Of a DNA stretch of 11,497 bases, positions 1 to 7,559 are shown piece after piece. Each line of letters starts with the position of its first letter. Position 1 is the stretch's first letter. The position numbers were made by a program, and so were the translations under genes. Location of the stretch: the NCBI GenBank assembly GCA_036733965.1, contig DAIMZL010000095.1:1-11497 (forward strand), given 5' to 3'. Under the pieces are notes generated by a model, which did no database searches, was not told where the DNA came from, and saw only the letters and a program-made list of their open reading frames with translations. The stretch is from JAEXOD01 sp937930275 (lineage in GTDB: Bacteria; Bacteroidota; Ignavibacteria; Ignavibacteriales; Melioribacteraceae).

Positions 1-94
1 ATTCAAATAATTAATTGTTTACTTTAAATGGTAATTTAGTTAACTTATAAGATTGATTTTATTCTGTAAAATTGAAGTAAAATATGAGGTGCAA

Positions 95-2176
95 ATGAAA
101 AATTTATATTTGGTTTTGTTAATTGTTAGTTTCTTTAATGTAAAAATTAACGGACAAACAATTACCGGAAAAGTAGTGGATGAGGACGGCAACGGTTTGC
201 AAAGTTACAATGTCAATTTATTTATATCACCTGCTTTTTACACTGCAATAACAGATTCTTTGGGGTATTTTTTTATTAAATTAACAGAAGCGGAAGATGA
301 AGCACTTCCGAAAGACTACCACATATCAAATAATTACCCAAATCCCTTTAATCCTCGCACAAGAATTGATATTACACTTCCGAAAGCAAGTAAAATAAAA
401 GTAGAAATATTTAATACAATAGGACAAATTGTCGGGAATAAGATAGAGAGGGAAATGCAGGCTGGTTATAATATGATTGATTTGGAGTTAAACGGTCTTC
501 CCAACGGAGTATATTTTGCCAGGATAAATGTAAACGACCAATATAATGTGATAAGAAAAATGATGCTATTATACGGTTCTCAACACTTGATTTCAACTGC
601 TAATAGCAATACAACAAAATTTTATAAAGCTTTTATTAATTCTCAAATAGATAGTATTGTTGTAAATGCCGGACTTATTAGAAAAAAAACATTTACAAAT
701 TTTCCAATACTAACGGGAAATGATTTGGATGTAGGAGAATTAACAATGCAAATATCGTGCGAGGGGATGCCGACAATAACATATGAAGGGAAAATATATC
801 ATACGGTTATGATAGGTAAAAAATGTTGGCTTAAAGAAAATTTAAATGTAGGAAGTATGATATTAAGTTCGGTTAATTTAAGCAATAATAATGTAAAAGA
901 GAAATATTGTTATGACAATTTAGAATCAAACTGTGAAACTTACGGAGGTTTATATAAATGGGAAGAAGCGGTAAATTACGACGGAACAAATGTAGTGAAA
1001 CAGGGAATTTGCCCGTCAGGGTGGCACCTTCCCCAAAAATCGGAGTTTATAGAATTACAAACATTAGTGAATAATAATTCAGCAGCTTTAATTGATACAG
1101 GTGTAGAAAACGGACTAAATACAAGCGGTTTTTCTGCTCTTTTTTCCGGTTGCTACACTGCAGGTAAGTTTTCCCTTAAAAATATTGTTACAGGATATTT
1201 TAGCGGTGTTAAGGAATATTTGATGAAATTAAGCAAATATACTTCAACTATTTCTTTTAGTAATCCGTTTAATTATGCGTATAGTGTTCGTTGTATTTAT
1301 GGTACACTTCCGGGTAATATAATTATCCGATATCCCGCAGATAACGAAACATATATTGATATTAATCCCCAAATTACTTGGCGAAAAGAGATAAATTCCG
1401 AAAGCTATTGGTTACAGATTGCAGACGATAGTGGTTTTAATAATATAATAATTGATAAAAGAGGAATTATTGATACTGCATTTACTATTGGACCGCTCGA
1501 ATATTTAAAACATTATTGGATTAGATTAAGAGGCGAAAACAATACAGGACTTTCAGTTAATTGGACATCAATTAGTTTTACAACAATGCCTTACATAATA
1601 ATGAATGTACCTTGTCCGGGTTATGAAACTGTTGTGTATGAAGGACGAATTTACCATACTGTTCAAATAGGCACTACTTGCTGGTTAAAGGAAAACTTGG
1701 ATGTTGGAGAAATGATCCCCGCCAATCAAGTTCAAACAAATAATTTGATTTTGGAAAAGTATTGTTATAAAAATATTCCTGCTAATTGTGAGGAGTTTGG
1801 CGGACTTTATTCGTGGCGAGAGGCAATGGCATATAGTTCATCAAACAATACGCAAGGAATTTGTCCTCCGGGTTGGAGACTACCATCATTGGAACAGATT
1901 AATAATATTATTATTTTAGCAAACCATTATGGAATTTTTGATGTATTGGACACAGGTACTAACGGAACCGGGTTTTCTGCAAAATTTGCAGGTTATTATT
2001 TTAATGGTTTTAGCGGTATTGGAACGCGTGTTGTTTTGTGGTCAAATTATAGTATTGTTGATATAATTTCGGGGGCTTATCAATCTTATTATCTAAGCAT
2101 TATTAATTCAGCTGCATTAAGTAATACTGTAGAAAGTCTATATGGATCGGTTCGTTGTACAAAAGAAATTCAATGA
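95..2176 (+). CDS. Exported FISUMP-domain protein with an internal T9SS-type module
   Basis: Predicted exported protein of 693 residues, function unknown. I start it at the ATG at 95 because a GAGGT ribosome site lies at 86-90 and the first 20 residues form a signal peptide (a Lys, then a Leu/Val-rich core). An upstream in-frame TTG at 53 would only add 14 residues before the signal. Order of parts: a short carboxypeptidase-regulatory-like beta segment (about 21-65, starting TITGKVVDEDG); a T9SS type A sorting-like module (about 76-165, NYPNPFNP at 79-86, ending KMMLLY); FISUMP domain 1 (about 222-402, with CWLKENL, GGLYKWEEA, GICPSGWHLP); an Fn3-like segment (about 403-498); FISUMP domain 2 (about 507-693, with CWLKENL, GGLYSWREA, GICPPGWRLP). 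FISUMP is a paralogous cysteine-bearing domain family named from Fibrobacter. The sorting module is normally at the extreme C-terminus, so its position here is odd. Confidence 0.85.
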   Translation: MKNLYLVLLIVSFFNVKINGQTITGKVVDEDGNGLQSYNVNLFISPAFYTAITDSLGYFFIKLTEAEDEALPKDYHISNNYPNPFNPRTRIDITLPKASKIKVEIFNTIGQIVGNKIEREMQAGYNMIDLELNGLPNGVYFARINVNDQYNVIRKMMLLYGSQHLISTANSNTTKFYKAFINSQIDSIVVNAGLIRKKTFTNFPILTGNDLDVGELTMQISCEGMPTITYEGKIYHTVMIGKKCWLKENLNVGSMILSSVNLSNNNVKEKYCYDNLESNCETYGGLYKWEEAVNYDGTNVVKQGICPSGWHLPQKSEFIELQTLVNNNSAALIDTGVENGLNTSGFSALFSGCYTAGKFSLKNIVTGYFSGVKEYLMKLSKYTSTISFSNPFNYAYSVRCIYGTLPGNIIIRYPADNETYIDINPQITWRKEINSESYWLQIADDSGFNNIIIDKRGIIDTAFTIGPLEYLKHYWIRLRGENNTGLSVNWTSISFTTMPYIIMNVPCPGYETVVYEGRIYHTVQIGTTCWLKENLDVGEMIPANQVQTNNLILEKYCYKNIPANCEEFGGLYSWREAMAYSSSNNTQGICPPGWRLPSLEQINNIIILANHYGIFDVLDTGTNGTGFSAKFAGYYFNGFSGIGTRVVLWSNYSIVDIISGAYQSYYLSIINSAALSNTVESLYGSVRCTKEIQ

Positions 2177-2191
2177 TATTTTTGTGTAAAT

Positions 2192-2216
2192 GGCTACTTG
2201 ATTAATATCGGTAGCC
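2192..2216. terminator. Hairpin between convergent genes, possible bidirectional terminator
   Basis: GGCTAC at 2192-2197 pairs with GTAGCC at 2211-2216. An inner GAT/ATC pairing (2200-2202 with 2207-2209) closes on a TAAT loop. It lies between the ends of two convergent genes, where a shared terminator is expected. Neither strand has a clear run of T after the stem, so the call is tentative. Confidence 0.4.
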
Positions 2217-2242
2217 TGAAAAGTTTATTAGTTGTAATTACT

Positions 2243-4060
2243 CTATTTCAATAAAAGCATTTTTTTTGAGACTATTTTGTTGTTATTATAGTTGAGTGTA
2301 TAAAAATATATTCCGCTACTTAAATTTTCACCCGAAAAATTTATTAAATAATTACCTTCAATAAGTGACTGATTTAATACTTCTTTTATTTTTTTACCTA
2401 AGATATCGTATATAGAAAGATTAACAAATCCTTCTTTTGGTAAATAAAATTCTATTGTTGTATTTGGGTTAAATGGATTTGGATAATTTTGTTTTAATGT
2501 AAAATTATTTGGATTTATTGATGATTCAGGAATTTTAACTTCGGTTATAATAGTTGAATCACCGTAATATATACCTCCAAGATAAGCAGCTTTTAATTGC
2601 AAATGATAATATTTATTTTCGGTTGATATATAACTCTTATTCAAAATACCAAAGTTGTAACCTATTAAATAATTATTTCCCGGGTTAGTAAGTTGGGTAA
2701 ATTGCTTGGTATCAATAGAATAATTTGTAAACATAACTATCGGCTCATGATTACTACACTTAAACGAATCAATTTCTCCGAATCTACTTAAATAATAGTT
2801 TTTATTTTCCGTTCCGACTAAAACATCCAATAAAACATCTTGAATTGTTTTATCACTATCAAAAACTGCTTTATAAGTACGGCACAAAGTAGTATCAATT
2901 CTTTCATAGCTATAAACACTATCGTAGTACACTTTGTAATATTTTAGTCCGTTTGAAAGAATAGTATCTTTTTTTACCTGCACAATTATCTTTCTTAAAT
3001 ATTGCAAATTACCGGAAACAGAATCTGACTCATACATATAATAAGCCCACCGGTTGCCTATTTTTAAAGGGTAATTATTTATGTTTTCATTTGCGGTTAG
3101 TTTTAATTTTGCATAACCGGATTGGGGGAAAACGGTAATATTTGGAACCACTGCTTTATCGGTAGCAGTAACTTTATAATACATATTGTATTTATTATTT
3201 AATAACTCGTAATTCAAAGGTATTATTTTATAAAATCTTTCATTAGAAAGTTGTGCAAGATTATTAGAAGGGAAGTGTATTGTATCTTCACCGTTAGAAT
3301 AAAAGTACTCAAATTTAGCAGATTGTATATAACAAATGGAAGCATAACTTTTGGATGAACGTGTATATTTATGTTTTATATTAAATTGAATTACTAAATC
3401 GTTGTTATGTTTTCCTCTCGCGTCTAAAAGAACAATATTTGCTTTTGAAGTATCAATTATTGTTGTAGCCAATGTAGAATCTGCAGATATAAAACCGATT
3501 AAATTATATTCTCTGGAATCAAACATGCCCATTGGTCCTTCTGCAAAAACATCTCTAAAAACAATTCCGACTTTATTCATGTATAAATAATTTTTCTCTC
3601 CCTCATTTAGCCAGCTTCCGTAATTATATCCTTTGCAATAGGCAGTATTATTTAGAAAAGTATAGTTTTGTCCTATTACCGAAAATTGGTGTAATGTATA
3701 TGCCAAATTTCCGGTATATGCAACCGGATATCGAAAATCAAAATACAAGTATTCCTTATTGGTAGATGTTAGGTAAACATATATAGAAGAACTATCTTTA
3801 TCATATCGTGTCCATAACCAATTATAGTCAGATATCTTAAAGTAAAAATATTGTTTATGGTCAATAATCGTATCTTTAGTAATAGTTATTTCTTCTAATG
3901 CGGTATTATAACCATTTTCGCCGTATTCTTTTATATATTGCCATTTATTACCGAGTGCAAGAGGTAAAAAACAAGTATCTGCTGCAGTTTTGTTAAATAT
4001 CTGCCCGAATGAAAATGCATTAAAAATTAAACTTATAACCAAAAATAAAACCAATCGCAT
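2243..4060 (-). CDS. T9SS type A sorted surface or secreted protein with duplicated module
   Basis: Protein of 605 residues, function not recognised. The N-terminus is a clear signal peptide (Met-Arg, hydrophobic core, FSFGQ cleavage region near residue 20). The C-terminus (about 517-605) is a complete T9SS type A sorting domain: NYPNPFNPNTTIEF at 525-538, then YDILGKK, SSGIYFYTL and a final KKMLLLK. It should therefore cross the outer membrane by the type IX system and be attached to the surface or released. The body seems internally repeated: PLALGNKWQY at 33-42 and PLKIGNRWAYY at 331-341 each open a beta-rich stretch with a KDTI motif about 25-30 residues later. An Ig-like stretch (about 205-325) lies between them. 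The ATG is preceded by a strong purine-rich site, GAGGTGAGGA read on the minus strand. A weak Bacteroidetes-type -7 element (TAnnTTTG) lies on the minus strand at 4087-4094. Confidence 0.88.
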   Translation of the reverse strand: MRLVLFLVISLIFNAFSFGQIFNKTAADTCFLPLALGNKWQYIKEYGENGYNTALEEITITKDTIIDHKQYFYFKISDYNWLWTRYDKDSSSIYVYLTSTNKEYLYFDFRYPVAYTGNLAYTLHQFSVIGQNYTFLNNTAYCKGYNYGSWLNEGEKNYLYMNKVGIVFRDVFAEGPMGMFDSREYNLIGFISADSTLATTIIDTSKANIVLLDARGKHNNDLVIQFNIKHKYTRSSKSYASICYIQSAKFEYFYSNGEDTIHFPSNNLAQLSNERFYKIIPLNYELLNNKYNMYYKVTATDKAVVPNITVFPQSGYAKLKLTANENINNYPLKIGNRWAYYMYESDSVSGNLQYLRKIIVQVKKDTILSNGLKYYKVYYDSVYSYERIDTTLCRTYKAVFDSDKTIQDVLLDVLVGTENKNYYLSRFGEIDSFKCSNHEPIVMFTNYSIDTKQFTQLTNPGNNYLIGYNFGILNKSYISTENKYYHLQLKAAYLGGIYYGDSTIITEVKIPESSINPNNFTLKQNYPNPFNPNTTIEFYLPKEGFVNLSIYDILGKKIKEVLNQSLIEGNYLINFSGENLSSGIYFYTLNYNNNKIVSKKMLLLK

Positions 4061-4130
4061 TCCTCACCTCTCGTTACTTTTAATTCCAAAAATAATTTTA
4101 AAGCTATATATGTTAACCTTATATTTAATA

Positions 4131-4149
4131 TTAAGAATTTTATTCTTAA
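4131..4149. promoter_or_regulatory. 19-bp perfect inverted repeat, candidate operator
   Basis: TTAAGAAT at 4131-4138 and ATTCTTAA at 4142-4149 form a perfect inverted repeat around TTT. It sits in the 219-base region between two divergently transcribed genes, where a dimeric regulator could act on both. There is no run of T beyond it on the plus strand, so it is not an obvious terminator. In DNA this AT-rich the repeat could also arise by chance. Confidence 0.35.
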
Positions 4150-4279
4150 AAAGCAAAAAATTTAGCTATAAATCAAAAATTATTTTTAGTATTATTATCC
4201 GTAAAAAAGTACAATGTTCAAAAATTTCTTGAAAAACAAAATTTAATTGAGTATTATTATTTATAAAATTGGGGTATTT

Positions 4280-5479
4280 ATGAGATATGTGTATTTATTA
4301 ACTGTTTTACTTTGTATAATCGGTAATTATCTTTTTGCAAATAGTGTTAAGCTAACAATTAAAGGATGTAACGACACAAGTATAATTTTATATTCCGTAA
4401 AAGGGGAAAGTTTAACTATTATTGACACGTTTTATTCNNNNNNNNNNNNNNNNNNNNNNNNNNNNNNNNNNNNNNNNNNNNNNNNNNNNNNNNNNNNNNN
4501 NNNNNNNNNNNNNNNNNNNNNNNNNNNNNNNNNNNNNCAATTTATTCTTGATAGATATCCCAAGAATGACGAGTATTATAATGAAACCGTTAAAACACTA
4601 ACTAAATTGCAAGAGGAATATTTGTATTTCGTAAATATGGCAGCAGTTGAAAACAAAGGCAAATTTATAGCTAAATACATAAAATCATCACAACTTCCTA
4701 TTTTACCGATTAGCTTAAAACACGAAGATAAAATTAAATATTTACGAAGTAACGCACTTAATAATGTTGATTTTTCGGATGAAGCTTTAATTAATTCGGA
4801 TGTGTTTACAAACAAATCTATTGAATATTTAACTTATTTTAGCAATCCGCAATTGCAAAAAAAAGAGCTTGAATTGGAATTTATAAAAGCCGTTGATTCA
4901 ATTTTGCAAAAAGCAAAAATAAATAAAAATGTTTATACTCAAATTGTTGAGTATTATATAAAAGGGTTTAGAGAATTTGGCTTTGATATTATAATTAATT
5001 ATTTGCTGGATAATTATGTGATAAAAGATGATTTATGTATTGAGGATAAATTAGAAATTGCATTAGAAAGAAGAATAAATCAATCAAAGATATTTAAAGT
5101 GGGTAATAAGGTACCAAATATTACAATTACCGATCAAAATAATAAAAATATTAATTTATATGAGATTAATGCTAAAGAAATTTTAATTGTTTTTTATTCC
5201 TCAGCTTGTCCGCATTGCATTACTCAACTGCCAAAAATTTACGAATATTATAAAAAGCAAACCGTATCAAAATTTCAGGTTCTGGCAATTTCAATGGATA
5301 CAAACAAAGAAGAATGGTTAAAATATATTACAGAAAATAAGTTTGATTGGGTAAATGCCAATGACTTAAAAGGTTGGGAAAGTAAAGCAGTTTCAGATTA
5401 TTCCGTTTATGCCACTCCGACTTTTATTTTAGTAGATAAAGACAAAAGAGTAATTTCAGTGCCAATTGAATTCCCTTAA
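4280..5479 (+). CDS. Exported TlpA-like thioredoxin-fold protein, interrupted by a scaffold gap
   Basis: Periplasmic thiol-disulfide protein of the TlpA/AhpC-TSA group, as common in Bacteroidota-related bacteria. The chosen ATG at 4280 begins a signal peptide (RYVYLLTVLL, then a short polar region after residue 20) and has a GGGG ribosome site at 4271-4274; the TTG at 4247 is less likely. Residues about 21-52 look like the start of a DUF4369-type beta domain, cut by 100 N. After the gap comes a helical middle part, then the thioredoxin domain from about KVGNKVPNITITD. The active-site pair is CPHC, Cys310 and Cys313 (codons at 5207-5218), and the cis-Pro motif is YATPTF. The two sides of the gap are in the same frame as given, but 100 N is a default length, so true size and frame continuity are unknown. 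The protein stops soon after the last conserved strand (VISVPIEFP) without the usual final helix. Confidence 0.82.
   Translation: MRYVYLLTVLLCIIGNYLFANSVKLTIKGCNDTSIILYSVKGESLTIIDTFYXXXXXXXXXXXXXXXXXXXXXXXXXXXXXXXXXXQFILDRYPKNDEYYNETVKTLTKLQEEYLYFVNMAAVENKGKFIAKYIKSSQLPILPISLKHEDKIKYLRSNALNNVDFSDEALINSDVFTNKSIEYLTYFSNPQLQKKELELEFIKAVDSILQKAKINKNVYTQIVEYYIKGFREFGFDIIINYLLDNYVIKDDLCIEDKLEIALERRINQSKIFKVGNKVPNITITDQNNKNINLYEINAKEILIVFYSSACPHCITQLPKIYEYYKKQTVSKFQVLAISMDTNKEEWLKYITENKFDWVNANDLKGWESKAVSDYSVYATPTFILVDKDKRVISVPIEFP
4438..4537. other. Assembly gap of 100 N inside the thioredoxin-like gene
   Basis: Exactly 100 N, a typical placeholder length for a gap of unknown size. I find no overlap between the flanking sequences here, unlike the second gap, so real sequence is probably missing. 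It removes the end of the N-terminal beta domain and the start of the helical region of the exported thioredoxin-fold protein. Confidence 0.95.
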
Positions 5480-5943
5480 TATTGGGGAGTAGGGTTATTA
5501 AAAGCCGGTGAATAATAAAGAATATTTACTCAATTAAACAAAAAGTGATTTTTAAAAAGAACTTTTCAATAAAAAATCTCTTTAATTTCCATGTTTTATA
5601 TAACTTGCTAAATATTTGTTTTTACTTTTTATGGGTGTTTATAATTAAATGTTGGTGCAACTTAGTAATGTTGTAATTCAATTATTTAGTAATTTTTTAT
5701 TTTTGGTGGCTATTTTTAATTTACACAAAGTAGGGGAAAGGTTGTTATTTTAATTATAAAGATTACATAAATTAGATTTTATAATACATATTTTTAATTT
5801 CTTTGCTTTTAACTTTATTTGTTAATATATGATTTTTTATTAAATGTTTATATAAATTAAGTTAATATTTATTTTTATAATTAAAATCAATATTATTATA
5901 TTTGTATTAATTATCTAATTTCAAAATATAATTAAAGGGTTAT
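5480..5943. other. 464-base AT-rich intergenic region
   Basis: No convincing gene, RNA gene, CRISPR repeat or mobile-element end is visible on either strand. Minor structure only: AAAAGT (5541-5546) can pair with ACTTTT (5561-5566), GTTGGTGCAAC at 5651-5661 is a small palindrome, and TTAGTAAT occurs twice (5662-5669 and 5686-5693). The region separates the secreted-protein genes from the CRISPR-linked operon and should contain the promoter of that operon near its right end. Confidence 0.6.
5897..5904 (+). promoter_or_regulatory. Candidate -7 promoter element for the CRISPR-linked operon
   Basis: TATATTTG matches the TAnnTTTG -7 consensus of the primary sigma factor in Bacteroidetes. It ends 39 bases before the ATG of the first operon gene, a sensible distance. 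I see no good -33 TTTG partner at the usual spacing, and such motifs are frequent in AT-rich DNA. Confidence 0.28.
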
Positions 5944-6381
5944 ATGAGCAGAATATCAGCGATATTAAAAAAATATAATGATACCATTGATACAAGGAAA
6001 TTTACTCGACCTGTGGGAGATGTTTACTTGTGTTATTATGAAGTTTTAAAGATCGGAAACAAGTTGAAACCTTATCATTATGCCGTTGTTATTAAAGAGC
6101 ATAGGAAAAGTTTTGAGATAATTCCTTGTAGTTCAGAAAAGACGACAAAAAAGAAATTTTTTAAAGTGAATTTGTTTAAAATAACTGATCCTAATACAGG
6201 AATTGATAAAGTATCATATCTGATTTTATCAAGGCACATACCAGTAGAAAGAACAATCCTTAATGATATAACACAATGCAAATATAAAGCTCAAGTTATT
6301 GAAGATGAATTTGAAAAAATTTTGGCTGCATATACTAAATTTATTTCTGACTCGCAAAATAAAGCTAAGGAGAAAAATTGA
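5944..6381 (+). CDS. Small MazF/PemK-like protein, first gene of the CRISPR-linked operon
   Basis: A 145-residue protein that I place in the MazF/PemK toxin fold by motif order. VGDVYLCYY (24-32) matches the G-D-[VI]-[WY] opening of the family. LKPYHYAVVI (41-50) matches the usual R-P-x-L-V-L-S strand, with Lys in place of the conserved Arg. FEIIPCSSE (57-65) matches the VxPxTS strand, and LILSRHIPVERTIL (93-106) matches the late LxDQIRTVDRxRL strand. Family members are mRNA interferases, usually about 110 residues and paired with a small antitoxin. No antitoxin-like gene is next to it, and the altered Arg suggests it may be a binding module rather than an RNase. A helical, lysine-rich tail (about 115-145) follows. 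The ATG has AAAGGG at 5934-5939. The stop overlaps the TTG start of the next gene by 4 bases, so the two are translationally coupled. The RNase activity is unproven. Confidence 0.6.
   Translation: MSRISAILKKYNDTIDTRKFTRPVGDVYLCYYEVLKIGNKLKPYHYAVVIKEHRKSFEIIPCSSEKTTKKKFFKVNLFKITDPNTGIDKVSYLILSRHIPVERTILNDITQCKYKAQVIEDEFEKILAAYTKFISDSQNKAKEKN
6367..6372 (+). promoter_or_regulatory. Strong ribosome site that fixes a TTG start
   Basis: AAGGAG lies five bases before the TTG at 6378 and inside the end of the preceding gene. The next in-frame ATG is 40 codons further and has no such site, so the TTG start is preferred. The TTGA overlap with the upstream stop points to coupled translation. Confidence 0.75.
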
Positions 6382-7379
6382 ATACATTAGTTGATGACAT
6401 AAAATTATTTTTAGCTACAAACGAATTAAAAAGTATTGCTATTTATAACGCTATTGATAAAGTTTGTACTCGATATAGTTCAGAAAAGACGAGTAATATG
6501 TTATTGGTTGAACAAGCTGTTGATACATTTTTAACTGATAAATTAATTAGTGACGGTGGTTTTAAAACTATAGCCAATAAATGTTTAAGCGATAACGAAG
6601 TTATTAGAACTATGCATTTTTTATTAAATCAGCATTATCATAATCTTATTCAGGATAAAAATCCGCAAATAAATGGATTAAAGCGTGATGTTGATAATAT
6701 ACTTACACAATTGCCAAATGTATTTATTTCCGAAGATTCGGCAAAACATTTTTATAAAAACCGATTTATTAAATCAAACAAGTTTGATATTAAAGACTTT
6801 GAACAATATAAGTTTGCCAAATATGATAAAATTAATGAAAGGTTAAAAAAGATTTTTATCGTAGTTTGGGAGCATTTAAATATTAACATTTATACGGATT
6901 ATTCTGACATAATCCAAAATTTAAAGCATTTATTGGGTATTTCAGAAACTTCAACTTCCGAATTATACGGAGATGAACAGTATTATGAAAATATAGAATT
7001 GGAAAACGAAGAAAATGCGGACTCTATTTACAATACAAACGAAGACTATCACTTCGAGGATGAAAATTTTATTCAAATTTCTGAAGATGATAAGCTTTTT
7101 TCTATTATTGAAGAATACTTAAAACTTTTAACAGAAAGACAAATACGAATTTTGATAATTTTAATAAAAGAAAAAACAAAAAACAATTCTATAAGCGATT
7201 ATAAAATATTTCAACTATATAAAAATACATTGCAATTAGGTAAACAAACCTTTTACAACGAACTTGATGTAATAAAAAACAAAAGAAATTTAATCTTTAA
7301 TAAGTATATGTTGGATGAAACCGAAAGATTAGTATTTTTAAAGCAACTTGTTGGTTTTGTAAATGAAGAGGAGAACTAA
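6378..7379 (+). CDS. Sigma-factor-like protein with C-terminal helix-turn-helix, CalpS-like candidate
   Basis: A 333-residue, mostly helical soluble protein without signal peptide. The C-terminal part (about 240-310) reads like sigma region 4: a helix with LLTERQIRILIILIKEK (250-266), a spacer, then YKIFQLYKNTLQLGKQTFYNEL (275-296), in place of the usual LxxRQRxVLxL ... EIAxxLGIS..TVKxRL pattern. The N-terminal helices (about 45-112, with FLTDKL and an NGLKRDVDNIL stretch) could be a divergent region 2. A very acidic, Asn/Tyr-rich linker (about 192-238) separates the two halves. The neighbouring anti-sigma-like gene and Lon-like protease make a sigma factor controlled by proteolysis the best guess, but similarity is weak and any helix-turn-helix regulator would fit the sequence. 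It starts at TTG with AAGGAG, overlapping the previous stop, and ends two bases before the next start once the false gap is removed. Confidence 0.5.
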   Translation: MNTLVDDIKLFLATNELKSIAIYNAIDKVCTRYSSEKTSNMLLVEQAVDTFLTDKLISDGGFKTIANKCLSDNEVIRTMHFLLNQHYHNLIQDKNPQINGLKRDVDNILTQLPNVFISEDSAKHFYKNRFIKSNKFDIKDFEQYKFAKYDKINERLKKIFIVVWEHLNINIYTDYSDIIQNLKHLLGISETSTSELYGDEQYYENIELENEENADSIYNTNEDYHFEDENFIQISEDDKLFSIIEEYLKLLTERQIRILIILIKEKTKNNSISDYKIFQLYKNTLQLGKQTFYNELDVIKNKRNLIFNKYMLDETERLVFLKQLVGFVNEEEN

Positions 7380-7404
7380 AAATGTACGAATACGAAGCAA
7401 AAAC
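7350..7404 (+). repeat. 55-base exact duplicate, left copy at the false gap
   Basis: These 55 bases are identical to 7505-7559 on the other side of the 100-N gap. They hold the last ten codons of the sigma-like gene, the GAGGAG ribosome site, and the first 23 bases of the next gene (ATG at 7382). The duplication is best read as overlapping contig ends that were scaffolded instead of merged. The partial gene start at 7382-7404 is therefore not a separate gene. Confidence 0.93.
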
Positions 7405-7504
7405 NNNNNNNNNNNNNNNNNNNNNNNNNNNNNNNNNNNNNNNNNNNNNNNNNNNNNNNNNNNNNNNNNNNNNNNNNNNNNNNNNNNNNNNNNNNNNNNN
7501 NNNN
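7405..7504. other. False assembly gap of 100 N
   Basis: Exactly 100 N flanked by identical 55-base ends. Joining the two copies removes 155 bases and gives a clean gene junction with a two-base space between the sigma-like and anti-sigma-like genes. Both reading frames stay intact, so I expect no missing sequence here. Confidence 0.9.
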
Positions 7505-7559
7505 GTTGGTTTTGTAAATGAAGAGGAGAACTAAAAATGTACGAATACGAAGCAAAAAC
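7505..7559 (+). repeat. 55-base exact duplicate, right copy at the false gap
   Basis: Same 55 bases as 7350-7404. This copy continues into the complete following gene. Its first 32 bases repeat the tail of the sigma-like gene and the ribosome site, and carry no independent coding content. Confidence 0.93.

Noticed and set aside
1..94. Sigma-70-type promoter for the first gene
   Set aside because: TTGTTT (15-20) and TATAAG (46-51) are 25 bases apart, too far to be a normal pair.
3990..4232. 80-codon plus-strand open frame overlapping the start of the T9SS cargo gene
   Set aside because: Antisense to the signal peptide region, low-complexity Ile/Leu/Lys product expected from AT-rich DNA, no ribosome site.
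5541..5566. AAAAGT/ACTTTT hairpin after the thioredoxin-like gene as terminator
   Set aside because: Six AT-rich pairs with a 14-base loop and no T run; too weak to call.
7382..7404. Second start of the anti-sigma-like gene before the gap
   Set aside because: Exact copy of the gene start at 7537; a result of the unmerged contig overlap, not a gene duplication.
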